Below are positions 35,624-44,366 of a DNA stretch of 64,000 nt, one piece after another; position 1 is the stretch's first letter; every line of letters starts with the position of its first letter. The notes under the pieces are model-generated. The model did not search any database. It had not been told where the DNA came from and saw nothing but the letters and a program-made list of their open reading frames with translations. The DNA comes from Afipia sp. (GTDB taxonomy: Bacteria; Pseudomonadota; Alphaproteobacteria; Rhizobiales; Xanthobacteraceae). The stretch lies in assembly GCA_024508675.1 (NCBI GenBank), contig JANINQ010000003.1:471382-535381 (forward strand), written 5' to 3'. Both the position numbers and the translations under genes were made by a program.

Positions 35624-36319
35624 CGACAAATCCGCAGTCTCCGGGCACCTCATACTGCAATAGAACCGCACAGTTAACGACGGCTTACCGAGCCGACGAC
35701 GATTGCCGCGCTGTGTTGCAGCGTTGTGACGCTTCCCTTGCCAGCGAGCGGTGTTCGACGTATGTATGAAGGGCTGACGGTTTAAACTTGCGGTTGTGTC
35801 GCGTTCAGCTTCCCGGTGCAGCGCCAGTTCCTCGCATTCAGTTAGAGGTTCCAGCGTACCTTCCGACCCTCCACAGCCAGCGCAGCGCGCGGCTGATACG
35901 GAGCGACGGTTACCAGCCCGAGCGGCTATCCTCATGACCGGCGACCGGTGCTGAAAGGCAGCGGACCATCGAGAGCCAGCGCGCGGACTTCTCCGCGCTG
36001 GGCTGCCAGCAACGAATCCGCTGGCGACGTCGGCGGCAGGATATGGCGGTGCTTTGCCGCCCAACGAATTAAACGGGCCGACGCTTGATGCGCCAGACTC
36101 TATTGCCGAACGGGATCGGTCAGAAGATCCCATCGACGCCAGCAACGATACGACGCGAGACTTTTGCGCGTCGCGTTTCGCTGACGTCGCGGTCGGCACG
36201 GTGCCTCGGGCGGCGTTTTGGCCTTCCCCTCACCCCCGAATCAGGTGGACCGTCACGAACCCCGGCTACGCGCCATGCGCTGGCCGCCGAACGTGCCGTT
36301 CGCCGTCATGAGCTCCCAA
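35624..36319. other. Roughly 700-base gene-free region upstream of rne and the amidase gene
   Basis: No reading frame here has good start and codon signals. The stretch between the divergent amidase and RNase E genes most likely contains both promoters and a long 5' leader for rne. Long rne leaders serve autoregulation by RNase E cleavage in enterics; a similar role here is inference. I could not pick out a definite promoter or a conserved hairpin by eye. Confidence 0.5.
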
Positions 36320-39300
36320 ATGCCCAACAAAATGTTGATCGATGCGACCCATCCGGAAGAGACCCGGGTGGTCGTGGTCCGCGGCAATCGCGTCGAGGAA
36401 TTTGATTTCGAGTCTGCCCAGCGCAAGCAGCTGCGCGGTAATATCTATCTCGCCAAGGTCACGCGCGTTGAGCCGTCGCTGCAGGCCGCCTTCATCGAGT
36501 ATGGCGGCAATCGTCACGGCTTCCTGGCCTTCAGCGAAATTCATCCCGACTACTACCAGATTCCGGTCGCCGACCGTCAGGCCCTGATCGAGGCCGACGA
36601 GCGCGCGCATCGCGAAGCCGAGGAAGAAAACGAAAACCGCGCCAGCCGCCGGCGTTCGCGTCACCGCAGCTCCCGCCGCCGCGACCGTGGCGAGCGCGTG
36701 CAGAGCGAGATTGTCGAGGGCGCAAGCGCCGAGACCGACACACAGCCGCAGGCGGACGCCGCGCAGGTCGGCGATCACGCGCCAGATTATCCGCACGACG
36801 CCGAAGCCACGCATCACGATGACCACGGCCATGACGATCACGATCATGCCGCGCATGCGCACGATGAGCATGGTCATGACGATCACAGCCACGATGATCA
36901 TGGTCATGCGCATGACGATCACGCGTATGACAATGGTGCGCACACCGAAGCACATGCCGCGAATCCGGTGAGTGACGATGCGCTTGTCGTATCTCCGGTC
37001 AGCGAAGATACCGGCGCAACGCACGACGATGCGCATGACGAACATGCTGATGATGATCAGCCGCACGATCATGAAGCCGCCGACGCCGCTCATGCTGATG
37101 AATCTGTCGCCCTCGGCGAAGAGCATCAGGACGAGCATCACGCAGACGATGCGGACGGCGAGGATGATGAAGACGGCGAGGATGCCGAGGAAGAAGTCGT
37201 CGAGTCCGTCGGCGGTGACGACGTACTCGAGGAAGTTCCGGAACGCGCCTTCCGTCCGCGCCGCCAGTATAAAATTCAGGAAGTCATCAAGCGCCGCCAG
37301 GTGATGCTGGTTCAGGTCGTCAAGGAAGAACGCGGCAACAAGGGCGCTGCGCTTACGACTTATCTCTCGCTTGCCGGACGTTACGCCGTTCTGATGCCAA
37401 ACACCGCACGTGGCGGCGGCATCAGCCGCAAGATCACATCGGCGCAGGACCGCAATCGCCTCAAGGATGTGGTGCAGGATCTCGACGTGCCTGAGGGCAT
37501 GGGGATCATCCTGCGCACCGCAGGCGCGTCCCGCACCAAGCCCGAGATCAAACGCGACTTCGAATACCTGATCCGGATGTGGGAAACCGTCCGCGACACC
37601 ACGCTCAAGTCGCAGGCCCCTACTCTGGTTTACGAAGAAGGCTCGCTGATCAAGCGTTCGCTGCGCGATCTCTACAACAAGGAAATCGACGAGGTTCTCG
37701 TGGCTGGTGAAGCCGGCTTCACCGAAGCCCGCGACTTCATGAAGATGCTGATGCCGAGCAATGTCCGCGCGGTGAAGCAGTATCGCGACGGTCAGCCGCT
37801 GTTCTCGCGCATGGGCGTTGAGAGTCAGCTGGATGCGATGTTCTCGCCCACGGTGACGCTGCGGTCCGGCGGCTACATCGTCATCAACCAGACCGAAGCG
37901 CTGGTCTCGATCGACGTGAACTCGGGGCGCTCGACGCGCGAGCATCACATCGAGGACACCGCGCTCAAGACCAATCTCGAAGCCGCTGAAGAAGTCGCGC
38001 GGCAACTCAGGCTCCGCGACCTCGCGGGCCTGATCGTCATCGACTTCATCGATATGGACGAGAAGCGCAACAACCGCGCGGTCGAACGCAAGCTCAGCGA
38101 CTGCCTGCGGCAGGATCGCGCCCGCATTCAGGTCGGACGCATCTCGCATTTCGGCCTGCTTGAAATGTCGCGCCAGCGCATCCGCGCCAGTGTGCTGGAA
38201 AGCTCCACCGAGCCCTGCCCGCATTGCGGCGGCACCGGCCACGTCCGCTCGGTTTCGTCTGTCGCGCTGCAGTTGCTGCGCGGCCTCGAAGAAACCCTGA
38301 TGAAGGGGCCGACCCACAATCTCACGGTGCGCACGCGCACCGACGTGGCGCTCTACGTCCTGAATCACAAGCGCGGGCATCTGCGTGATCTCGAAAGCAG
38401 CTTCAAGGTCACATTGTCGGTCATCGCGGATGCGACGATCAGCGGGCAGCAGTCCTATGTGATTGATCGCGGCGAAGCCGTGCATACTCTCGAAGCCGCC
38501 AAGGCGATCCTTGCCGCGCAGCTCGCCGCCTCTCCGACCGTGGCTGAAGACACCTACGATTACGGAGACGACGAGACATTCGAGGCTGAAGCCGAGTTCG
38601 AAGGCGATGACGACGCCGACACTGAAGGCGACGGCGACGAGGCCCAGTCCGCCGCCGCTGCTGATGGCGAAGAAGCCCCGCGCCGCAAGCGCCGCCGGCG
38701 TCGCCGCGGCCGTGGTGGTGAAGCCCGCGAAGGCGCACAGGCTGGCGAGCGCGGCGAGTCGCCCGGCATCGCACCCCAGGATGACGCTGCTGGCGAAGCC
38801 AACGACGCCGATGAAGGCGACGACGAAGGAGATGAGCAGAACGGCGAAGCCCGTGCTGAGCAGAACCAGAATGGCGAACGCCGTCCGCGCCGCCGCGGAC
38901 GCCGCGGTGGCCGCCGCCGCCGTGGCGGCAACGAAGCCGGTCAGAACGAAGGCGCGCAGCCGGGCGAAGGGATCGTTGCGACGATTGCCGACGACCTCGA
39001 TACGCCGGTTGAGTCAGAGGCTGCCGAGGCCGTAGCCGATCTCGCCGCACCGGACGAGCCCGTGCACGTGGAAGCGCCTGCCCCTGCTCCGCAGCCAGAG
39101 CCCGTCTCGCAGAACAACGTGATGCCGGACGAGAGTGAAGCCGCGCCGCGCAAGCGGTCGACCGTGCGTGAGAAGGTCAGCTTCTTCTTCGGAGAATCTC
39201 CGAAGGCAGAACCTGCGCCCGCGCCGGTCGAAGCGCCCGCCGCCTCGAACGAGCCCGCACCTTCCGAACAGCCGAGCGAACAGGCTCAGCCGCGCCGCGC

Positions 39301-39328
39301 AGGCTGGTGGTCGCGCCGCGGCGAATAA
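36320..39328 (+). CDS. rne: Ribonuclease E
   Basis: The endonuclease that starts mRNA decay and processes rRNA, 1002 residues. The N-terminus reads MPNKMLIDATHPEETRVVV, close to other alphaproteobacterial RNase E proteins, so I start at 36320. Seen in order: the S1 domain with FIEYGGNRHGFLAF; an insertion with a strikingly His/Asp-rich segment at about 157-217; the catalytic core with ALVSIDVNSG and VIDFIDM (the two magnesium aspartates); the Zn-link CPHCGGTGH; and a disordered tail rich in acidic blocks and Arg clusters that bind RNA and degradosome partners. Alphaproteobacterial RNase E often has a large insertion near S1, but the His-Asp repeats are unusual. A clear terminator follows. Confidence 0.95.
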   Translation: MPNKMLIDATHPEETRVVVVRGNRVEEFDFESAQRKQLRGNIYLAKVTRVEPSLQAAFIEYGGNRHGFLAFSEIHPDYYQIPVADRQALIEADERAHREAEEENENRASRRRSRHRSSRRRDRGERVQSEIVEGASAETDTQPQADAAQVGDHAPDYPHDAEATHHDDHGHDDHDHAAHAHDEHGHDDHSHDDHGHAHDDHAYDNGAHTEAHAANPVSDDALVVSPVSEDTGATHDDAHDEHADDDQPHDHEAADAAHADESVALGEEHQDEHHADDADGEDDEDGEDAEEEVVESVGGDDVLEEVPERAFRPRRQYKIQEVIKRRQVMLVQVVKEERGNKGAALTTYLSLAGRYAVLMPNTARGGGISRKITSAQDRNRLKDVVQDLDVPEGMGIILRTAGASRTKPEIKRDFEYLIRMWETVRDTTLKSQAPTLVYEEGSLIKRSLRDLYNKEIDEVLVAGEAGFTEARDFMKMLMPSNVRAVKQYRDGQPLFSRMGVESQLDAMFSPTVTLRSGGYIVINQTEALVSIDVNSGRSTREHHIEDTALKTNLEAAEEVARQLRLRDLAGLIVIDFIDMDEKRNNRAVERKLSDCLRQDRARIQVGRISHFGLLEMSRQRIRASVLESSTEPCPHCGGTGHVRSVSSVALQLLRGLEETLMKGPTHNLTVRTRTDVALYVLNHKRGHLRDLESSFKVTLSVIADATISGQQSYVIDRGEAVHTLEAAKAILAAQLAASPTVAEDTYDYGDDETFEAEAEFEGDDDADTEGDGDEAQSAAAADGEEAPRRKRRRRRRGRGGEAREGAQAGERGESPGIAPQDDAAGEANDADEGDDEGDEQNGEARAEQNQNGERRPRRRGRRGGRRRRGGNEAGQNEGAQPGEGIVATIADDLDTPVESEAAEAVADLAAPDEPVHVEAPAPAPQPEPVSQNNVMPDESEAAPRKRSTVREKVSFFFGESPKAEPAPAPVEAPAASNEPAPSEQPSEQAQPRRAGWWSRRGE

Positions 39329-39350
39329 CTCTCCGACTGTCATTCAAAAC

Positions 39351-39385
39351 AAAACGCCCGCTTCGCAGCGGGCGTTTTTATTGGC
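39351..39385 (+). terminator. Rho-independent terminator after rne
   Basis: Perfect 12-base arms, AAAACGCCCGCT (39351-39362) and AGCGGGCGTTTT (39367-39378), close on a TCGC loop and lead into TTTTTATT. An A-rich run before the stem makes it work on the minus strand too, so it serves the convergent aminotransferase gene as well. Confidence 0.92.
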
Positions 39386-39403
39386 GTCCTGTCGCTGCCC
39401 GGA

Positions 39404-40597
39404 TCAGCCTTTGGCCAGCCAGCGGGTAATCCGCGCTACCGCTTCGGTGATCTCCTGCGTCGAACGCGAATAGGAAAAGCGCACGAACGATTTTCCATGG
39501 AACGGATCGAAATCCACGCCCGGCGTCGCGGCAACATGCGCCTGCTGCAGCATGGCTTTGGCGAATTCAAAACTGTCTGAATTGAACTTCGAGACATCCG
39601 CGTAGAGATAGAATGCGCCATCCACCGGCAGGAATTCCGTCAGGCCGACCTTCGGCAGGCCCTCGATCAGGATGCGCCGGTTCTCTTCATAGCCGTGCTT
39701 GATCACGTCCATCTCGGCGCAACCGTCGAATGCCGCTTCCGCCGCGATCTGCGACAGCGTCGGCACCGAGATCGAGAGATTCTGCTGCAGCGTTTCGACG
39801 GATCGCACCAGTTGTTCCGGCACGACGATCCAGCCGACGCGCCAACCGGTCATGCAGAAGTATTTCGAGAACGAGTTGATAATGATGGCCTCGGAAGATA
39901 GCTCCGCAGCCGTCACCGCAGGGAACGCGTAGTCGAGGCCGTGATAGATCTCGTCCGAAATGAAGCGGATGCCCGCGCTGTCCGCTGCAGCCATCAGGTC
40001 GGCCATCGCCTCGCGCGTCATCATGGTGCCGGTCGGGTTGGCGGGGCTCGCCACCAGAACGCCCTTGAGCGGCGTCTTGCGATGCGCTTCGAGCAGCATT
40101 TCGCCGGTCAGCGCATGCCGCGTCGCGCTGGTGGTCTCGATCAGCACCGGCTCGCATCCAAGTGCGCGCAGGATGTGACGATATGGCGGATAACCCGGCG
40201 ATGTGATCGCCACCCTGTCACCCGGTTCGAATGCCGACAGGAAGGCAAGAACGAACGCGCCCGATGAGCCGGTTGTGATCACGATGCGGGACGGATCGAC
40301 ATCCTGATTGTAGGTTTCACGGTAGTGACGCGAAATCCGCTGGCGCAGCGACGGAATGCCGATGGCCGCCGTGTAGTCGATCTTGCCGACATCAAGCGCG
40401 GCCCGAGCGGCGGCAATCGCCGTCTGCGGCGCAGGCGCAGCCGGTTGTCCGACCTCCATGTGAATCACGTTGCCGCCAGCCGCCTCGATTCTGGCGGCGG
40501 CGGCCATCACATCCATCACCATGAACGGCGGAACATTGCCGCGGCTGGAGGGTGTCAAAAGGCTTTTTGCCTTGTCTCTGAGCGTCACATCGAGCAT
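39404..40597 (-). CDS. Class I/II pyridoxal-phosphate aminotransferase
   Basis: A 397-residue PLP enzyme of fold type I. The lysine that binds the cofactor lies in NSFSKYFCMTGWRVGW; ASPANPTGTMM and FISDEIYHG give the phosphate and pyridine contacts, and FVRFSYSRS near the C-terminus holds the substrate-carboxylate arginine. It looks like the aspartate/aromatic aminotransferase group; substrate not assigned. I begin at 40597 (MLDVTLRDKAKS); longer readings extend through the promoter region of the divergent M48 gene. It is convergent to rne across a shared terminator. Confidence 0.87.
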   Translation of the reverse strand: MLDVTLRDKAKSLLTPSSRGNVPPFMVMDVMAAAARIEAAGGNVIHMEVGQPAAPAPQTAIAAARAALDVGKIDYTAAIGIPSLRQRISRHYRETYNQDVDPSRIVITTGSSGAFVLAFLSAFEPGDRVAITSPGYPPYRHILRALGCEPVLIETTSATRHALTGEMLLEAHRKTPLKGVLVASPANPTGTMMTREAMADLMAAADSAGIRFISDEIYHGLDYAFPAVTAAELSSEAIIINSFSKYFCMTGWRVGWIVVPEQLVRSVETLQQNLSISVPTLSQIAAEAAFDGCAEMDVIKHGYEENRRILIEGLPKVGLTEFLPVDGAFYLYADVSKFNSDSFEFAKAMLQQAHVAATPGVDFDPFHGKSFVRFSYSRSTQEITEAVARITRWLAKG

Positions 40598-40740
40598 GAA
40601 ACCTGCTATTCCCCGGAACAGCGGCATGCGAGGAAGGCATGCGGCGCCGTGCCGTTGTACCGCCGCATTCGGCGTCTTGTTAGACCGTGATTTTAGCACC
40701 CTACAGGCTGCCGCTCCATTGCCAAGCCGCTGACCGAGCC

Positions 40741-42165
40741 ATGACAGAAGCCCTCTTGACCACGCCATCTGAACGCCCGCCCCTCCGGGTCCGTGCACGG
40801 CGATACGGAATATCGTTCACACGGCGTGCGACAGCGATCGTCACCGCCGCTGCGCTTCTCGTTGCGTCATGGCCGGTTCATGCCCAGCAAGGCGGCCCCC
40901 CGTTGCTGCGCGATGCGGAAACCGAGCAGCTTCTGCGTGACTACACCCGGCCGATCCTGCGGGCCGCGGGCCTTGAGAAGCAGAATATCCAGGTCGTCAT
41001 CATCAACGATTCGACCTTCAACGCGTTCGTCGCCGACGGCCGCCGGATTTTCGTCAACTACGGCGCACTGCGCGAGTCCGATACACCGAACCAGATCATC
41101 GGCGTCCTCGCCCATGAAACCGGCCATCTGGCCGGTGGCCATCTTTCAAAACTGCGCGAACAGGTATCCCGCGCACAGACACAGCTGATTATCGCCATGC
41201 TGCTCGGCCTGGGCGCCGCGGTTGCAGGCGCACGCGCGGGTGCCGGCAATGCCGGCGCCGCGGCTGTCGCAGCCCCGCAGGCTGCCATCATGCGCACCAT
41301 GCTCTCCTACCAGCGGCAGCAGGAAGAAAACGCCGACAAGGCCGCGGTGAAATTTCTCAATGCGACGGGCCAATCGGCGCGCGGCATGTATGAGACGTTC
41401 AAGCGGTTCTCCGAGCAGAGCCTGTACGCCGCAGCTGGGGCCGATCCGTACAACATGTCCCATCCGATGCCAGCCGAGCGCGTCCGCGCGCTGGAGGAGC
41501 TGGCCAAATCAAGTTCCTATTGGGACAAGAAGGACGATCCGGCGCTGCAGCTGCGCCACGACATGATGCGTGCAAAAGTCTCCGGCTTCATGGAGCGCGC
41601 GGACACCGTGCTCCGCCGCTATCCGCCGTCGAACAACAGCCTTCCCGCCCGCTACGCGCGCGCCATCGCGGCCTATCGCCACGGCGATCTGCGCAATGCG
41701 ATGGCCCAGATCGATGCCCTCATCACTGTTCAACCCAACAACCCTTATTTTCACGAGTTGAAGGGGCAGGCTTTTCTTGAAGGCGGCAAACCCAATGAGG
41801 CCATCGCACCGCTTCGCAAGGCCGTGCAACTGTCGAACAATTCACCGCTCATCGAGATGTTACTTGGCCAGGCCTATGTGGCATCCGAGAATAAGGCCTA
41901 CGCTGAGGAAGCCATCAAGATTCTCCGCGCGGCCCTGAGCCGGGAACCCGAGGCCGCTCTTGGATACACCCAGCTCGCAATGGCTTACGGCCGCAAGGGC
42001 GACTATGCGGAAGCCGATCTTGCCTCGGCGCAGGCCGCCTTCCTGCGCGGAGACCAGAAGACGGCGCGCGATCTCGCCTCGCGCGCGAAGACCAGATTTG
42101 CCATCGGCACGCCCGGCTGGGTGAAGGCCGACGACATTGTTAATACGAAGCCGATAAAGAATTGA
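40741..42165 (+). CDS. M48-family metalloprotease with TPR repeats (BepA-like)
   Basis: A 474-residue exported zinc protease. After a signal sequence (about 28-48, ending PVHAQ) the M48 catalytic domain has HETGH at 125-129 as the zinc site, with the glutamate of the second box in QQEENADKAAVKFL. The C-terminal half (about 290-470) contains tetratricopeptide repeats. This is the architecture of BepA (YfgC), which degrades or helps assemble LptD and other outer-membrane proteins in the periplasm. The ATG at 40741 is used; a GTG at 40687 is possible. The DsbA-like gene follows 41 bases later, which suits a disulfide quality-control pair. Confidence 0.9.
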   Translation: MTEALLTTPSERPPLRVRARRYGISFTRRATAIVTAAALLVASWPVHAQQGGPPLLRDAETEQLLRDYTRPILRAAGLEKQNIQVVIINDSTFNAFVADGRRIFVNYGALRESDTPNQIIGVLAHETGHLAGGHLSKLREQVSRAQTQLIIAMLLGLGAAVAGARAGAGNAGAAAVAAPQAAIMRTMLSYQRQQEENADKAAVKFLNATGQSARGMYETFKRFSEQSLYAAAGADPYNMSHPMPAERVRALEELAKSSSYWDKKDDPALQLRHDMMRAKVSGFMERADTVLRRYPPSNNSLPARYARAIAAYRHGDLRNAMAQIDALITVQPNNPYFHELKGQAFLEGGKPNEAIAPLRKAVQLSNNSPLIEMLLGQAYVASENKAYAEEAIKILRAALSREPEAALGYTQLAMAYGRKGDYAEADLASAQAAFLRGDQKTARDLASRAKTRFAIGTPGWVKADDIVNTKPIKN

Positions 42166-42206
42166 TCCCGGCGTTGCACCAACCCCTACAGTCCGAAGGA
42201 ACATCC

Positions 42207-42971
42207 ATGGTCTCGCTCCGCTCTCTTGCTCCCCTCGCCTTCGCGCTGGTGCTGGGTCTTCCTGCCGTGTCGCACGCACAGTCGTTCAGCGACGCGCAGA
42301 AGAGCGAAATTCAAAAGATCATCAAGGACTACCTCGTCGCCAATCCCGAACTGCTCGAGGAAATGTCCGCGGAATTGCAGAAGCGGCAGGCTGCAGCGGA
42401 AGCTGAAAAGCATCGCGCCGCCGTTCAGAAGAACGCGGACATCATCTTCAACTCGCCGCGCGGTGTCGTGGTCGGCAACCGTGACGGCGACGTGAATTTC
42501 GTCGAGTTCTTCGACTACAATTGCGGATACTGCAAACATGCGATGGCCGACATGCTGTCGCTGATGAAATCGGACTCAAAGCTGCGCGTCGTCCTGAAGG
42601 AATTCCCGGTGCTCGGACCAAGCTCGGTGGAAGCCGCACAGGTCGCGGTCGCGGTCCGCATGCAGGACCCGAGCGGCAAGAAGTATCTCGATTTCCATCA
42701 GAAGCTGCTAAGCGGCCGCGGACAGGCCGACAAGGCACGCGCGATGGCCGCTGCCAAGGAAGCCGGCCTCGATATGGCCAGGCTGGAAAAGGATCTGGCC
42801 AGCCCCGAGATCAACGCGACCCTGAACGAGAACTTCAAGCTCGCCGAGGAAATGGGCCTCAACGGCACACCGAGCTACGTGATCGGCAAGGATGTCGTGG
42901 TGGGCGCCGTCGGTGCGCCGGGCCTTGCCAAGAAAATCTCCGAGGCCCGCTGTGGAAAGGCGACCTGCTAG
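42207..42971 (+). CDS. DsbA-family thiol:disulfide oxidoreductase
   Basis: A 254-residue periplasmic thioredoxin-fold protein. The signal peptide is residues 1-24 (AVSHAQ); a helical dimerisation-like region (30-75) comes before the redox motif CGYC at 106-109 in EFFDYNCGYCKHAM. The cis-proline loop reads NGTPSYVIG. The N-terminal helices and CGYC make it like ScsC/DsbG-type isomerases or the DsbA-like Com1 proteins. GAAGGA before ATG 42207 sets the start. A further C-terminal cysteine pair (ARCGKATC) is seen. Co-direction with the M48 protease suggests an operon. Confidence 0.88.
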   Translation: MVSLRSLAPLAFALVLGLPAVSHAQSFSDAQKSEIQKIIKDYLVANPELLEEMSAELQKRQAAAEAEKHRAAVQKNADIIFNSPRGVVVGNRDGDVNFVEFFDYNCGYCKHAMADMLSLMKSDSKLRVVLKEFPVLGPSSVEAAQVAVAVRMQDPSGKKYLDFHQKLLSGRGQADKARAMAAAKEAGLDMARLEKDLASPEINATLNENFKLAEEMGLNGTPSYVIGKDVVVGAVGAPGLAKKISEARCGKATC

Positions 42972-43173
42972 TCCGCCTGGCGGGCCCGGCAACCGCCCCG
43001 GAACATTCGTTAATATTAGTTAACCAATGATTTCAGGGCTTTTTATAGGGCTTTTCATCTGTTTCCTGAGGCATTTGGCAGGGGACGGCGAGGCCGATCA
43101 GGCTTCCCTCCCGGCCTCATGTTGCCTATAAACCGCCCGAAGCCGCGCACGCCGCATCATTTCGCCGACATCG
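42972..43173. other. Intergenic stretch before the palindromic pair upstream of aroQ
   Basis: Between the DsbA-like gene and aroQ there is no gene for 380 bases. The first 200 bases carry an AT-rich patch, GTTAATATTAGTTAACC at about 43009-43025, the only likely promoter zone; the rest is filled by the two palindromic elements. Confidence 0.5.
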
Positions 43174-43250
43174 CCAGTGATCCGGTTCTGACATTCGTAC
43201 CCCATTCTTCGCGGTCACTATTACGAATGTCAGAACCAAAGGATCACTGG
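43174..43250. repeat. Palindromic element A upstream of aroQ
   Basis: The left arm at 43174-43199 (starts CCAGTGATCC, ends ATTCGTA) is repeated in inverted form at 43222-43250, identical except for an AAA bulge at 43238-43240. The loop is about 22 bases. The RNA would form a 26-bp stem. It is related in sequence and design to element B at 43263-43337, but points the other way. Confidence 0.85.
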
Positions 43251-43262
43251 AATTATAGTTTT

Positions 43263-43337
43263 CTAGTGTCCTTTCGTATCCGACGTTCGCTCGGAAGGCG
43301 CTGCGGAGTAAAGCGAACGTCGGATACGGGACACTAG
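43263..43337. repeat. Palindromic element B upstream of aroQ
   Basis: Arms at 43263-43291 (CTAGTGTCC, a TTT bulge, then CGTATCCGACGTTCGCT) and 43312-43337 pair perfectly apart from the bulge. Both elements share a CxAGTG-TCC end and a GAC-TTCG inner segment, and the three-base bulge is on opposite sides, so B is an inverted relative of A. I recall sequences of this kind as scattered repeats in Bradyrhizobium-like genomes, perhaps REP or MITE elements. B ends 14 bases before the aroQ ATG. Confidence 0.85.
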
Positions 43338-43351
43338 GTTTGGTTTTTCCG

Positions 43352-43807
43352 ATGGCAAAGACGATCTACGTCCTCAACGGGCCGAACCTGAATCTGCTCG
43401 GCACCCGCGAGCCGGAGACTTACGGCCATCACACGCTGGCCGATGTCGAAAAGCTCTGTCATGACACGGCCTCCCAATATGGCCTGAAGGCCGATTGCCG
43501 CCAGTCCAACCGCGAAGGCGAGCTGATCGATTTTGTGCACGAAGCAGGCGCCAATAAAGCCGCTGGCCTCATCATCAATGCGGGCGGCTATTCGCATACC
43601 TCGATCGCGCTCCACGACGCCATTATCGCGGTCAAGCTTCCGACAATCGAGGTTCACGTCTCGAATATCTTTGCCCGTGAGCCTTTCCGTCATCACTCCT
43701 TTGTCGCGTCCGCTGCCGTAGCAACGCTGTGCGGCTTCGGTATCGACGGCTATCGCCTTGCCATCAGCGGCCTCGCCGCACGGATCGGCGCCAAGGCAAA
43801 AGCCTGA
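43352..43807 (+). CDS. aroQ: 3-dehydroquinate dehydratase, type II
   Basis: A 151-residue shikimate-pathway enzyme that turns 3-dehydroquinate into 3-dehydroshikimate; type II enzymes form dodecamers. Visible are [44 protein letters not shown] with the catalytic histidine, and [17 protein letters not shown]. The ATG at 43352 ([10 protein letters not shown]) is chosen over 43340. There is no good Shine-Dalgarno, because the palindromic element B ends just upstream. accB follows 37 bases after the stop, so aroQ-accB-accC form a likely operon, an order known in this group. Confidence 0.95.
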   Translation: MAKTIYVLNGPNLNLLGTREPETYGHHTLADVEKLCHDTASQYGLKADCRQSNREGELIDFVHEAGANKAAGLIINAGGYSHTSIALHDAIIAVKLPTIEVHVSNIFAREPFRHHSFVASAAVATLCGFGIDGYRLAISGLAARIGAKAKA

Positions 43808-43844
43808 TCGCCTCTTTGTCATTCAAGAAAGACCCGGATTTCAC

Positions 43845-44342
43845 ATGGCCTCCTCGCCGAAAGAACCATCTGCTCCGAAAGACAAGCCAGCCGACGAGCG
43901 CGAACTCATTCGCGAACTGGCAATGCTGCTCGACGAAACCAATCTGACGGAAATCGAGATCGAGCGCGCCGGGCTGCGCCTGCGCGTTGCGCGCAACATC
44001 AGCATTGCAGCCGCTGCGCCGGTTTCCTATCAGCCAGCGCCTGTCGTCACGGCTGCTCCAGCCGCGCCGGTTGCTGCCGCTGCGGCAACCGCTGATCTCT
44101 CCAAGCACCCGGGCATGATCCCCTCGCCAATGGTCGGCACCGCCTATCTCGCATCCGAGCCCGGCGCAAAGCCGTTCATCGATGTCGGCACCAAGGTGAA
44201 AGTCGGCGACACGCTTATCATCATCGAGGCAATGAAGACGATGAACCAGATTCCGGCGACCCGCGCGGGGACGGTCACGCAGATTCTCGTCGAAGACGGC
44301 CAGCCGGTGGAATTCGGCGAGCCGCTCGTTATCATTGAATAA
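43845..44342 (+). CDS. accB: Biotin carboxyl carrier protein of acetyl-CoA carboxylase
   Basis: A 165-residue subunit that carries biotin between the carboxylase and transferase parts. The N-terminal helix region (20-52) leads into an Ala/Pro-rich linker (54-85) and the biotinyl domain. The biotin lysine is residue 131 in EAMKTMNQ; the base family motif is EAMKM, and threonine in the next place is tolerated. The translation start at 43845 (MASSPKEPS) is placed by similarity; the frame is open upstream in aroQ. accC begins 24 bases downstream. Confidence 0.94.
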   Translation: MASSPKEPSAPKDKPADERELIRELAMLLDETNLTEIEIERAGLRLRVARNISIAAAAPVSYQPAPVVTAAPAAPVAAAAATADLSKHPGMIPSPMVGTAYLASEPGAKPFIDVGTKVKVGDTLIIIEAMKTMNQIPATRAGTVTQILVEDGQPVEFGEPLVIIE

Positions 44343-44366
44343 TCGTCTTACCGGTCAGGCGCTGCG

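Noticed and set aside
36820-36970. A tandem repeat that could look like a CRISPR or satellite array
   Set aside because: It stays in frame with rne, has irregular unit length and no spacers, so it is coding repeat sequence.
36266-38485. A 739-residue open frame antisense to rne
   Set aside because: It is a shadow of the high-GC RNase E gene; its sequence is low-complexity (long Met/Ile/Val runs opposite the His/Asp repeats) and has no family signal.
43010-43025. CtrA-like site TTAA-N6-TTAACC upstream of aroQ
   Set aside because: The CtrA consensus needs seven spacer bases between the TTAA halves; here there are six, so it is likely chance.
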